The notes beneath the pieces were generated by a model that did no database searches, was not told the origin of the DNA, and saw nothing but the letters and a program-made list of their open reading frames with translations. This document shows, piece after piece, positions 47,203-57,160 of a stretch of 64,000 nucleotides of DNA. Source of the DNA: Lepidurus packardi (taxonomy: Eukaryota; Arthropoda; Branchiopoda; Notostraca; Triopsidae). Position 1 is the first letter of the stretch, and each line of letters begins with the position of its first letter. A program made the position numbers and the translations under genes. Where the stretch lies: NCBI GenBank assembly GCA_023053545.1, contig JAKZAN010000007.1:5704001-5768000 (forward strand), read 5' to 3'.

Positions 47203-48968
47203 ATGCCGCGGCTAGGGCGTAGGAATCAAAGACAAAATCAACCTTCGTCTGATTTGGTGCTTGATCGGATAATATCCACCGTAACTCGAGTTGAAGTCGG
47301 GTAAGTAAATTATAAATACAATATAGCCTACTCTTTTATATCAACCATGGGAGAAGGCTAAACCAATCCTTCCTTGTACCATTAGGGTACGCAATGGAAC
47401 ACTCTCCAGAGACGAAGCATTTAGAGCCCTCCGACCAGCACGCTTAAATTTTATACGGGTATTTAGCCCAGAAAATCCTGGTTACGCGGAAGTGCTGCAA
47501 AGCTTAAGTAACATAAGCCGAATGCTTATGCATTGTATTAAGATATTTCTCATTAACAGACTCCGCATTACAATTCGTAAGTTCATTTGATGACAATGAT
47601 GAACGGCGAATTGTTCCAGCTCCAACTGTTCGCAACGGGGCCAGAAATAGACCTCGCATCATTGTTGATCTGACGAGATTACAGTTTCTTATCAACGCTG
47701 GCTTGCATGCAACACAGATCGCAGAGAGAGAAATTCTTGGTTACCGAGTATCTGCTCGTACCTTGCGCCGAAGACTACAGGAGAACGGTGTTCCAGTAAG
47801 CTTACAGGTGTCAAACATTTTCTGGGGTTAATAATGGCCTATTTCTAGGTAAGACGGCAGTTTGATGTTGTTTCGCAAGAGGATTTACAAGACACCGTGC
47901 GAACTATCAACACCCGATTCCCGAACTCAGGCTACCGTGAGGTTAGGAGCCTTTTACGTTACGGAGTAGGAGGTCAGCAACCGGTAAACGTCCAACGCTC
48001 CCGTGTTGCTCATGCCTTACGGACAGTGGATCCCGAAGGAACGGCGAGGAGATGGGCACTGGCCATTCCGAGACGGTCTTATTTCGTTCCATGTCCCAAC
48101 CAACTTTGGCACATTGACACGAATCATGCGTTAATCAGGTATAACAAACCAAACCCAAAAGAAGAGCGTGAGTGCGATAGTAAATACGCTTTCTTGCAGA
48201 TGGCGATTTGTTGTCACCGGAGGGATAGATGGATGTACAAGTTATGCAACCTATTTATCCGTTTCCGACAACAACAGAGCTATGACTACGTTTCGCTCGT
48301 TTCTCACTGCTGTAAGCGAATGTGGTCTACCCACCAGGGTACGAGCAGACAACGGTGGGGAGTTGCTGCTCATTCGCCGTTTTATGGAAACGCTGTTTGG
48401 CAACACAGGAAACCATTTCTTAGCAGGACGAAGCGTCCATAACGTGCGTATTGAACGTCTCTGGAGGGACGTCCACACCAAAGTTTTATCTAAATATCGC
48501 GTGATGTTTGAAGATTTCGAGCGCTCTGGTTTGTTAAACGTAGATTCCATGGCCCACATTCAAGCCCTTCATGTGGCGTACATGGATTCTATCAATGAAG
48601 ACCTTTTGATATGGAAACACGCTCATAACGACCACCCGATGCGCACGGCTAATGGGCAAACTCCGTTCCAACGGTTTATTAGTGGAATGATGGCCCCGGA
48701 AAACGCCCGATATTCGGCTGTCCAGCGATTTCTTGATAGGCGTTCTGATAATTTTTCGCGGGAGGTTCAGGAACTACAAAGGCAGTTGGATGGGTCAGCG
48801 CATGAAGATGGAGACCACCGACCTCACGTCATGGTCGACACTCCAGCTTATGGCTTATCGCAAGACCAAGTTGACGAAGTCAGAAGAATCCAAACCGCTG
48901 TCAGTATGAATGCGACTACACGGTTTCAAGCAATATTGCAAATTTTGAATGAGGCGAACAACGTCTGA
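47203..48968 (+). CDS. Integrase-like DDE transposase (504 aa, five exons, apparently intact)
   Basis: Exons 47203-47300, 47386-47507, 47560-47795, 47849-48138 and 48200-48968 join in frame with GT-AG introns of 52-85 bp. The N-terminal half has a helix-turn-helix segment (LTRLQFLINAGLHATQIAE ... VSARTLRRRL, about residues 110-150) and an HTH_21-like stretch (NSGYREVRSLLR). The catalytic core shows the integrase (rve) fold motifs: HIDTNH with Asp242, GGIDGCTSY, VRADNGGE with Asp299 and SVHNVRIERLWRD with Glu334, giving the D-D(34)E spacing expected of an integrase-type nuclease. It should cut and join the element's ends in the nucleus. Related genes are scattered through fish, cnidarian and crustacean genomes as uncharacterised integrase-core proteins. 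No inactivating change was found. The start ATG is the first one in frame; a spliced upstream exon cannot be excluded. Confidence 0.88.
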
Positions 48969-50451
48969 ATACACAATTTATTCGTTAGACATGCTTGTGA
49001 AGATCTTCGTTTCTTTAAATATGTTCAAGGAATCATATGAAAACACGTAGAATTTGTATTCGGAATTATATATAGTCAATGAAGGGAATGTTTAACGAGG
49101 TCGCCATCAATGTCAATGTCTGTCGTGAATGTATGGTATTGCTTGTTAAAAACAAGGCGTTTGCAATTTTTAAAAGTGAAGTAATAATACGGATACTCGT
49201 GATTGAGTGATTTTGAAAGTTTTTGAAAATTTATTGAGAATCAGCATATTCCAATTTTCTGATAAGCAAATACATTTCGATTTCCTTCATCACGCTTCGC
49301 TCACGTATAAAACTATTTATTATTTAAATCTCGTATACATTATATTTATCTCGTATAAAACTATTTAGTTTTGTAAGTACCTTAACCTAACTTTATTTTA
49401 ACTTAATTTCCGCAAACTTGCCATTGCCTGTCAGTACGCCTGATACCCGCAACCTGGGAGATTATTCTAGTTCTAGTCGCATCTAGCGTAGGAAAATTTT
49501 GTCAATTTCTAAAGAAGTCTATCATAGTGATAGTACGGCAAAGTGAGTCCCACGTGATGATATTATCGTAGGGAAATTAAACACTGTAAAATCCGAAAAG
49601 TTATGTGCACGTCCGTCGATGATAGGGAAAATAAGGCCCAGCAAAGCAATGTTAAGTTTGGTTAGGTAAGGTTAGAGTATTTTATAATTCACTCAAATCA
49701 CTTGAAAATAAAAATTTATTCTTCTCCTTTGCTCTGTTGAATTGTTCAAAGTCATTGTCAAGAGAACCATAAAAGTGGTAGCTTATAGGTTAGCTTAGGG
49801 TAAAGTTAGTTATGGTTAAAGTTTTTATTTGAGTAAATTGTATTTACACACGTGGGACCTTAGCATGTACGCTCGTTGAGAAAGGTTGTCAGTAAATATG
49901 AAAGAAACCCTCCGGTTTCGTCAACTGAGATTCTGAGGGTGCCCTAAACTCCCCTCCGTCAAACGTCTCGGCAAGTTGCAAAACAACTCCGAAAAGCCGA
50001 CAAAACCCAAAACTTCGAACGCGTTTTATAGCGCAAAACTCTTTTCGAGTCAGTTGACGAAAAGCTATATGGCCTGTTAGGTCAGCACTTCTCCTTTCCG
50101 TGTGCGAGTTCCTTGTGTTACATTATCTTTTCTTTTATCATACCTTATTTGATGATTCAGATGAAAATTCAGTAACTATATTAAACGTATTGGTGAAATA
50201 CATACAAATTGAACGGAGTGAGTAAAACGCTACCGCTGGAAAGACGGTGAAAGAGCCAGGTAATCGAACTTCATTTTCCACTATAAGAAACAAAGTCATT
50301 CGTTGCAAAAGAACATTAACTGGAGCAAAAAGTACTTTCCGATCATAGTAACCCCCCCCCCCCCTTCTCGATTTGCTTGATTCAAAAGCACTTTCATTGG
50401 ATAAAAAGTACCCATAAGTGCTCATAAACTTTCCCGAACTTGGTCTGTACC
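48969..50451. other. Non-coding spacer inside the large transposon
   Basis: No coding sequence recognised between the transposase stop and the nested hAT element. The stretch is AT-rich and includes a C run at 50350-50364. The HECT gene's promoter must lie here or in the 230 bases after the nested hAT, which would place the hAT between promoter and start if transcription begins upstream. Confidence 0.5.
50444..50451 (+). repeat. Left 8-bp target duplication of the nested hAT (TCTGTACC)
   Basis: Exact match to 52156-52163 on the other side of the nested element; 8 bp is the hAT standard. Confidence 0.9.
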
Positions 50452-52155
50452 CAGGCCCGTATCCAGGGGGGGGGTTCGGGGGGTTTAAACCCCCCCCGAA
50501 ATGTTTCCGCAAATGAAAAATATACGTTTTTCTAGCATATGGTACTTGAGAAGTTTATTTCGAATGGAGCTTTGGTTTTGTTTGACTGTTTTGAAGCTCG
50601 AACAACGCGATAACTTTTCTCCTTTTTCGTATCCCCCTTTGCCCTTTCCTTACCGGAAAGCTGTGCAAAGGAAGGCGAGCTGGAGAAACCTTCATATGTT
50701 CTTTTTGCGTTGCGTTCCTTCGGGCCTTCGCTGTTTTTCCCACATAAGTAAGATTTTTGTAACTTTTTCTTTCCCCCGTGTTATCCCCTTCCTGTCTTGC
50801 AGAAAGGAGTTTTTAAACGGGAGTTTTTAAACGTGGTCGAAGTCAAGCTAGCTCAGTTTCATATCTGAGACTTCCCAGACAACAAGCTTAGCGTGTTAGG
50901 TCGTATTCGCTAGTTTCTCGATTCGTTACCTCAGTTTAGGTACTGTGATCATTTCACAGGTTGAGTTATGAAGCGCAAAGTAGACATCAAATCTTACTTC
51001 CTACCTAAGGCAGTAAAGGTGGAAAATTCTGTAACACCTGGACCTGGGTGTTCAACTACTCGAGAGGACTTGGCAGCTACCCAGCAAGAGGCCACAGGCG
51101 ATTCCAATGGATCGCAACCAGGTACTTCTCTGCTGCCCGCAGAGAATAATATTAGTGTTTCACCTATTTCTTTCGTGTCCATAGAGACTTTGCTAGCAAA
51201 TACTTCTGAAGAAGTAAAAAAGCAGGATTGCACGTCAGGTAGCTCGTCCACTTCTCGGGTTTCCGCTTTTCCAAGCGACATAGGAAAATTTGTTAGCATG
51301 TCCTCTGAGCTAGACTCCACTATGAAACTTAACTTACTTAAATCTCCATGGGTACCTGATTTTTCTTACCGTTTCCCCGTTACGGGACCAAGAAACCTAA
51401 AATTTCAAATTGCCTGGCTTAGCCGTTTCTCGTGGCTTTCCTATTCTCCGTCTGAAGACGGAGCATTCTGTAGGCCCTGTGTGTTCTTCGCGGCAGAAAC
51501 AGGGGGTAAGGGTTCGCATCAGAAACTGTCTCTATTTGTCTCTAAGCCTTTTAATAATTGGAAAGAAGCGCTCGGAGAATTCAAACGCCATAGTGAAGCG
51601 CAGTTTCATCGAGATTCTATGGTTTGCGCAGAAAACTTTGTTTATGTTTGCGAAAACCGTCAGGGTAGTATTATCGAGCAGCTGGACACAGCTAGGAGAA
51701 CACAAGTCCAAGAAAACCGACAAAGGCTAAAATCTATTGTCGAGACGATTATTTTCTGTGGACGGCAACAACTTGCCCTTCGAGGCTCGAACGATTCCGG
51801 TCCTATTTTGATTGACGAGCTGGAACCTCTTATTAATTTATTGCCGCTGACGTCGACTCCTCCTAGTGGTGGCGGTGGGAAACACCTCTGTGACACGGGT
51901 TAAATACGATGAAACCAACCGGATATTACCTCCGTAAGGCGTAACATGAACCAACGTCACAGTGGCAGGCTAAACGTCGACAAAAAAACTCTCGCTAGTT
52001 TGAATGTGAAAATTAACTGTATGTGTATATAGTTATCGTCTAACTCTCTACATTCTATATGGAAAACTTGATAGATTAAGATGGTATACGAAAAAAATAG
52101 GATTTCAAGTTCTCTGGTTAAAACCCCCCCGAAAAAAATCCTGGGTACGGGCCTG
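50452..52155 (+). mobile_element. Nested hAT transposon (1.70 kb), internally deleted or non-autonomous
   Basis: Ends are CAGGCCCGTATCCAGG on the left and the inverted CCTGGGTACGGGCCTG on the right, with C- and G-runs just inside. The flanks carry a perfect TCTGTACC duplication. CAGG...CCTG termini with 8-bp duplications are characteristic of hAT. It contains only one gene, for the N-terminal part of a TTF-finger hAT transposase, so it probably cannot move unaided. Confidence 0.92.
50968..51903 (+). CDS. TTF-type zinc-finger protein, truncated hAT transposase (311 aa)
   Basis: A single-exon frame opening MKRKVDIKSYFLPKAVK. A Ser/Thr-rich lead is followed by a TTF-type zinc finger region (about residues 130-225): SRFSWLSYSPSEDGAFCRPCVFF, then SKPFNNWKEALGEFKRHSEAQFHRDS with the His residues of the finger. 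It then has the ENRQRLKSIVETIIFCGRQQLALRGSNDS stretch that in ZMYM6/hAT-5-like transposases leads into DUF4371 and the RNase H-like catalytic core. Here the protein stops soon after, at residue 311, whereas full-length relatives are about 650-800 aa. The catalytic DDE and C-terminal dimerisation regions are missing. It could still bind DNA ends. The frame is open, so the truncation looks like an internal deletion of the element, not decay. Confidence 0.82.
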   Translation: MKRKVDIKSYFLPKAVKVENSVTPGPGCSTTREDLAATQQEATGDSNGSQPGTSLLPAENNISVSPISFVSIETLLANTSEEVKKQDCTSGSSSTSRVSAFPSDIGKFVSMSSELDSTMKLNLLKSPWVPDFSYRFPVTGPRNLKFQIAWLSRFSWLSYSPSEDGAFCRPCVFFAAETGGKGSHQKLSLFVSKPFNNWKEALGEFKRHSEAQFHRDSMVCAENFVYVCENRQGSIIEQLDTARRTQVQENRQRLKSIVETIIFCGRQQLALRGSNDSGPILIDELEPLINLLPLTSTPPSGGGGKHLCDTG

Positions 52156-52163
52156 TCTGTACC
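52156..52163 (+). repeat. Right 8-bp target duplication of the nested hAT (TCTGTACC)
   Basis: Identical to 50444-50451. Confidence 0.9.
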
Positions 52164-52375
52164 TAATCTAACCGTACTTAACTGACCTAACTTTTTTCAT
52201 GCACTTTGCATGCATGCTTATAGGCTGGGCGAAAAGAGATTTAAGGGGGTGGGTGGGGGGTGGTATATAACACGTATATAACTGAAAAGTATAACGGAGT
52301 ATAGCAGCGAGAGACAGCAGAGGTGATTCACCCATTTCTTATTTCTCTTATATAGATTCCCTGGAAACTTAGAAA

Positions 52376-55323
52376 ATGGACGCTTCAGACGGCGCAGAAC
52401 AGGCGAAAAGGTTAGCTGACATATTTTCACAGGCGGCAGCACTTGCGTTTCCAGGTTTGCTCTACACACATAACTTGCTTTTAGACGATTTTTAAATGTC
52501 GTTTTGGATTTTCAGCCATTCAACAGATCTTCGGGCAGCCGAATCAGACAACGTCTTCTCATACCGCGTCAACCCCTACGCTGATGTTCGGGCAGTCGAA
52601 TAGGACAACGTCTTCTCATACCGCGTCAACCCCTACGCTGATGTTCGGGCAGTCGAATAGGACAACGTCTTCTCATACCGCGTCAACCCCTACGCTGATG
52701 TTCGGGCAGTCGAATAGGACAACGTCTTCTCATACCGCGTCAACCCCTACGCTGATGTTCGGGCAGTCGAATAGGACAACGTCTTCTCATACCGCGTCAA
52801 CCCCTACGCTGACTTTAAGTGATGATGATGATTTTGAGCCAACACCGAAGTGTAGCAGACGTGGTAAGGTTATTTGTTTTAGACTACTATATTTATATTT
52901 CATTTTTTAGTTAGTTTTGGTTTTACAGACGACCGACGTCGCATTTGCAACGTATCGTCGTCTTAGGCTGTCCAAAATTTATTTTACATTATCTTATTTC
53001 AGACTCTGACGAAACACTGGGCGCACTTTCTGGACGACTACACACGTTTAGAAGAGCTATCGATGAGACCAAGACAAGTCGGAAGAAGCCGACATTTTCG
53101 GAGCGATCCGTAATTGTTGTACCGAGTGACACGATTAAGACCCCCACACCAACGATACTAAGCCTATTGAAGGCTAAGGGGCTAGGTAGACTACAGTACT
53201 TACAACTAGCACGAAAAATAACCACTCTATTCACCTTAGGACTTGCACGTGGAAAAGTCGCTTTAGCAAGCGACATGAGTAAGGAAGACCTTATCGCAAC
53301 GCTTGAATTGCGATTTAAGGATGCAGATTTTACCAATTGCCGTTTCGCTAGAGGTCTTAGAGCCAGGAAGCTCGAGTTTGAGGATGATTTTCCAAGTTTC
53401 ATAGATGGACTCGGCTATGGCTCAAAGCTGTACGTTGTACTTGCTGCTGAACAAGTAATATATTATATCGAATGCATTGTTTACTTCCGTCAGCAAGCTT
53501 AAAATTATCTATTGCCAGCGAACCACACAGGGTAGACGAAATCGGACGCCTACATGCACCATTACATCCGGGGCTCTTCTCCAAATGGACCAAGAACAGG
53601 TAGATTTAAGCTTGTGAAGAAAAAAAAATAATTTTTCAGTTCTCGCAGACCCCCTCTGCACGGAACCCAGCCGCGTCTGGCTCTGCGTTTACAAGCGAAG
53701 TCTCGCAAGTAACTATTAGAGAGTGCTTCAATAAATGTAAAACTTAATTTGTTCTTCTTTAGAATTCAATAAACGACATGTCAATGCCTTCTACACCATG
53801 GGAAACAATTTTCGCAGAAGAATTCGAGCAAACGGTGTCCGACAACGTGATAGTGGTCGGCTCTGACGTTATCAATCCGTTCGTTCAGAATTTTACAAAC
53901 TACCTGGAAACACTTTCCGCGTAAATGCAACAAAGATATTACTTGAAAAAATACTGATTACCTGCGAATCTTTAGTGGGTATTTCGTAACTGAATTGAGT
54001 GAGACCCTTAGGGGATTGAGAGACACTTTCTTCTCGAATCTGACATCAACGTCCAACTGTACTTCTCTCTGTCCGGTGCTTATAAGCAACTATTCATTGC
54101 ATATGACCCGTTTCTTCTCTGGCCTGTCCAAGACGGAAACAATGATAAAAGTGAGTGACCAGCAAGCTTACTATAGTTCTGAAGAACAACTCTCTCAGTT
54201 AGCTCATGTTCAAATAGGTGAAATTCATTGGACAAACAGCATTGGACCTTGGCGGCCCAAGACGCCAGGCGTTGTCTGGATATTTTAAGGAAATAGTGAA
54301 CCGCTACTTTATAGGGGACGACGGCAGAAAAATTATAGTGCAAGAGCCTACCCGTGTCGCTGATGGCTCGTACGTCGCTTTCGGGAAGGCTATAGGTATG
54401 ACCGTATGCTAATACATCAATAATTTACTTATTACTGACTTACTCCAGGACACGCACTCCTCCTCGAGAAGATCCGCTTCAACTGTATAGCCATGGCTCA
54501 GGTGTGCTTCCTCGTTGGCGGAATGGACGCTACAAGGGCGTTACCTTTTGTTAAGCTTTGCGAGGCTATAGACGACCATTTATTAAAAGACTCTCTCACA
54601 AAAGTAGCAAGAAATATAAAGCTAACTTACATTTTGCTGGTCTAAAATATAATTTCAGGTTTACCAAGGCCAAGCTAGCAGCTCAGAGGAAGCTGTTATC
54701 ATTTCCGAAATGACTAAACGTGACATTTTCGGCCAACCCACCCAAGACCGCTGCAAAGAACTTGCATTGGACTACATAATCACTAGCCGGCTTGGCGCGC
54801 TGCTTGGACTTAAACAAGGCTTGGATTTCTACGGATTGACCGAAGTAAGAAGTTCGCAAATACAGTCGCTTACATCTTCCAATTGTCTTATATCCACCAC
54901 TTGAAACGCGTCTAGACGATGAAAACTCATATGGAAGTGGCTGCCAGTCTAACGTCTGTGGATGTTCCGCTGACAGCAGAAGTCTTTTATGAAATGCTTG
55001 AACCCAAGTATTCGGTCGAAGGCTCTAACAGCAGAGCTTTGGAGACGGAAACAGTCTCGGCATTTTACCTTGTGCTGACAAATGCCGCCAGCGGAATTGC
55101 CCCATTTTCATTAGAGAATGTATTAATGTTCTCCACTGGTTATGAAAAAATGCCAGCGGAGAACATTTTTATTTCTCTAGAATTTTCCGATCCGGAGAGG
55201 CTTCCGGAGGCACGAACATGCGGGCCAACACTAATTTTGCCTACAATAAGGGACGAGGACGAGTTAGAGAAAAAAATTGCTTGCGCTATTACAAATTACG
55301 GGGGTGCATTCGGAAATATCTAA
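52376..55323 (+). CDS. Transposon-encoded HECT-type E3 ubiquitin ligase (762 aa, eleven exons, apparently intact)
   Basis: Exons: 52376-52454, 52516-52863, 53003-53454, 53519-53599, 53640-53708, 53763-53920, 53976-54150, 54218-54395, 54449-54603, 54659-54844 and 54916-55323; all junctions keep frame. Residues 1-26 form a short lead, followed by five 19-residue repeats (FGQSNRTTSSHTASTPTL), an acidic patch (SDDDDFEP), a helical middle region (about 150-290) and a Ser/Thr linker. The HECT domain covers roughly 410 to 762: VKFIGQTALDLGGPRRQ in the N-lobe and, in the C-lobe, LPEARTC with catalytic Cys729, followed by TLILPTIRDEDELEKKI and a terminal FGNI. That is the complete C-lobe architecture, with the cysteine 33 residues from the end as in active HECT ligases. 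Closest in style to the G2E3-like HECT genes that are multicopy in fish and invertebrates. It would transfer ubiquitin from an E2 to an unknown substrate. Exon 3 could instead be preceded by a micro-exon near 52929, but that breaks the frame. Confidence 0.85.
52527..52811 (+). repeat. 57-bp coding minisatellite, five copies
   Basis: Five head-to-tail copies of a 57-base unit inside exon 2 of the HECT gene, each giving 19 residues (MFGQSNRTTSSHTASTPTL). The first copy has a few differences; the other four look identical. Recent unequal exchange or slippage is implied. Confidence 0.93.
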
Positions 55324-55378
55324 TTATTATTCCACGAGAACCAATGGCCTTAATATGTGCAAACTGTCATCATTATTA

Positions 55379-55810
55379 CAGTAGAACTCCGATTTTGTTA
55401 ACCCCGATTATGGAAACTCCCGATTATGTCAACCACCATCGCGCTGCCTTTTTTTTTGCAAACCAAGCCTACGCGCGTCGCTGTTCGTTTCTTAGCTCTC
55501 GCGTAGCTATTCTGTTGTGGATGCGTGTCTGTGCGATTCATACGTGTAATTCATACGTGATTCTTATCTTATGTGATTCAACTGCCTTTCTTGATCTCGC
55601 AATAATCTTAAAAATAAGTTGTTTGTGCAATTTTAACAGCCTTAATACAACCCGTTTTCAACTTATTGACTACCGTATTTATCTAGATATTTTTTCTGAT
55701 GTTTTTACTTGAAAAAAAAAGTTTTCCGATTTTGTCAACTATCCGACCTATCAACTACCCAAGCAACTACCCTCCGGTCCCGATCGGTTGACAAAATCGG
55801 AGTTCTACTG
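55379..55810. mobile_element. Nested Tigger/pogo-like MITE (432 bp)
   Basis: Terminal repeats CAGTAGAACTCCGATTTTGT at the left and its inverse ACAAAATCGGAGTTCTACTG at the right, with TA on both sides (55377-55378 and 55811-55812). CAGTAGAAC(C)TCGATT-type ends and TA duplications are typical of pogo/Tigger elements of the Tc1/mariner superfamily. There is no transposase inside. It sits 55 bases after the HECT stop, in the 3' UTR. Confidence 0.88.
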
Positions 55811-55892
55811 TATTATGATTGGAAAAAACTCTTTCCAATAACGAGAATGTATTGCAATTGTCATTTCCCCGACCGTAAAACAGTGTCTTTGC

Positions 55893-55898
55893 AATAAA
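55893..55898 (+). terminator. Candidate polyadenylation signal of the HECT gene
   Basis: AATAAATAAATAAA begins here, about 570 bases beyond the HECT stop, after the MITE and just before the right TIR. It is the first strong signal that follows on this strand. Confidence 0.5.
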
Positions 55899-55969
55899 TA
55901 AATAAATGCTTCTGTAATGGTGACACGTCTGTTTCTTCTGTTTAAACTACATTTCCGCACGTTTCGTGC

Positions 55970-56452
55970 ATAAGTAAATCAGAGAAACATTTCTCAATGT
56001 GTTTCCTACAAGTTCCACAATGGGGCGCAAGCTAGTGGAAGAAGATAAATTGGTTTTATGGTCTTGGGGTGGGCCCTAGTTGTATGACAGTGTGAAAGCG
56101 ACCTTGCATCCGAAGATATCGATATGTTCCGAAAACAGCGATATGTTCCCGTGTTCCCGATAATGTTCCCGTGTTCCCGATAATGTTCCCGTGTTCCCGA
56201 TAGTGTTCCCGTGTTCCCGATAGTGTTCCCGTGTTCCCGATAGTGTTCCCAAAACTGGTTCCCATGTTCCCAAGTTCCCAAAACTTTTGGGAACTTGGGA
56301 ACATGGGAACCAGTTTTGGCAAAACTGGTTCCCATGTTCCGAAAACTGGTTCCCGTGTTCCCGAAAGTCAATATGTTCCCATAAGTGTACTTTCTGCTGT
56401 TCCCGAGTCACTTTCTGCGGTTCCCGAGTTTTGTCCTCTCAGGGCTTCCATA
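55970..56452 (-). repeat. Right terminal inverted repeat (483 bp) of the large transposon
   Basis: Inverted copy of 46287-46769, the same length, with the same palindromes (56249-56339) and 20-base iterons (56139-56238). Near-identity of the two arms implies recent insertion or repair by conversion. Confidence 0.92.
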
Positions 56453-56458
56453 GGGGTC
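56453..56458 (+). repeat. Right 6-bp target site duplication GGGGTC
   Basis: Matches 46281-46286 exactly. Confidence 0.85.
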
Positions 56459-57160
56459 GCTGGGAGGGAAGCACAAGCCTAAATCACGTTGGCATAGCTT
56501 ATTGCACATACATTTACATGTTACAAAGGTTTAATCCTTGTCCTTACACATCAGGTTTCCACAAAGAAAACGTGCTTCCAGATTTTCGCCATTCGCGTCT
56601 CCACCCTTTTCCCCAGCTGGCAGGATACTTCGGCCAATCACAGGAGTTCCTTAGCCTACCAAGATGGCGGAGCCGCGCATGACAACCACCTTCCTTTAAC
56701 CTGTTACTTCTTCTCCCCGTTTTATTGACGGTTTGCTCCTCGCACTTCTAACCGGTTTCCTTACGCCGATTCATGTTTTGCTTTTATGCGGTTTCGGGGG
56801 GAAAAAGAAGAAAATAAGGGGTGGAAGATGGAACAGCAGGAATAAGAAAAATAAACGGCACGCGCCGTAATCTTGTCTGTTCCATCCCGAGGACGAATCC
56901 GACAAAAACAAAGGGAAAATAATGGTTCTCCTCTTTGACTCCTTCTTTCTCCAAATCTGTGGGACTCGCCCAAGTTTCTTTACGCATCTCCGCTGCGTTC
57001 TTTCGCTTTTGGCGCGACAACTGCCTTCGTTTAAAGAAAATAAAAAACTTCACGAACTTCAACATTTAAATTGTTGTACTCTTTTTCGTACCGTAGCTAA
57101 ATTTCAGAAAAATAAGTACGCGATGCACAAACAAAATCTGACTCTATTTCGGCTAAAAGG
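56459..57160. other. Spacer between transposon and ACSF3; ACSF3 3' UTR
   Basis: No coding sequence seen. The right part should be the ACSF3 3' UTR; a minus-strand AATAAA at 56721-56726 is the likely signal, about 435 bases past the stop. Confidence 0.5.

Larger units (their letters stand above)
46287..56452 (+). mobile_element. 10.17-kb DNA transposon, IS3EU-like, encoding a DDE transposase and a HECT ubiquitin ligase
   Basis: The boundaries are seen directly: 483-bp inverted repeats with ends TAT...ATA and a 6-bp duplication GGGGTC on both sides. Inside, in the same orientation, are a spliced integrase-like transposase gene (47203-48968) and a spliced HECT E3 gene (52376-55323); neither has a stop or frameshift. 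Two later insertions are nested in it: a hAT element (50452-52155) and a Tigger/pogo-like MITE (55379-55810). From my knowledge of transposon classes, an integrase-type DDE transposase with 6-bp duplications and TAY termini corresponds to IS3EU; Ginger elements have 4-5-bp duplications. Without the nested elements it would be about 8.0 kb. The classification is an inference; the element and its limits are not. Confidence 0.92.

Noticed and set aside
46287..56452. Large element as a retrovirus, LTR retrotransposon or Maverick/Polinton
   Set aside because: Although its transposase is integrase-like, the terminal repeats are inverted, not direct, and no reverse transcriptase, protease, capsid or DNA polymerase B was found.
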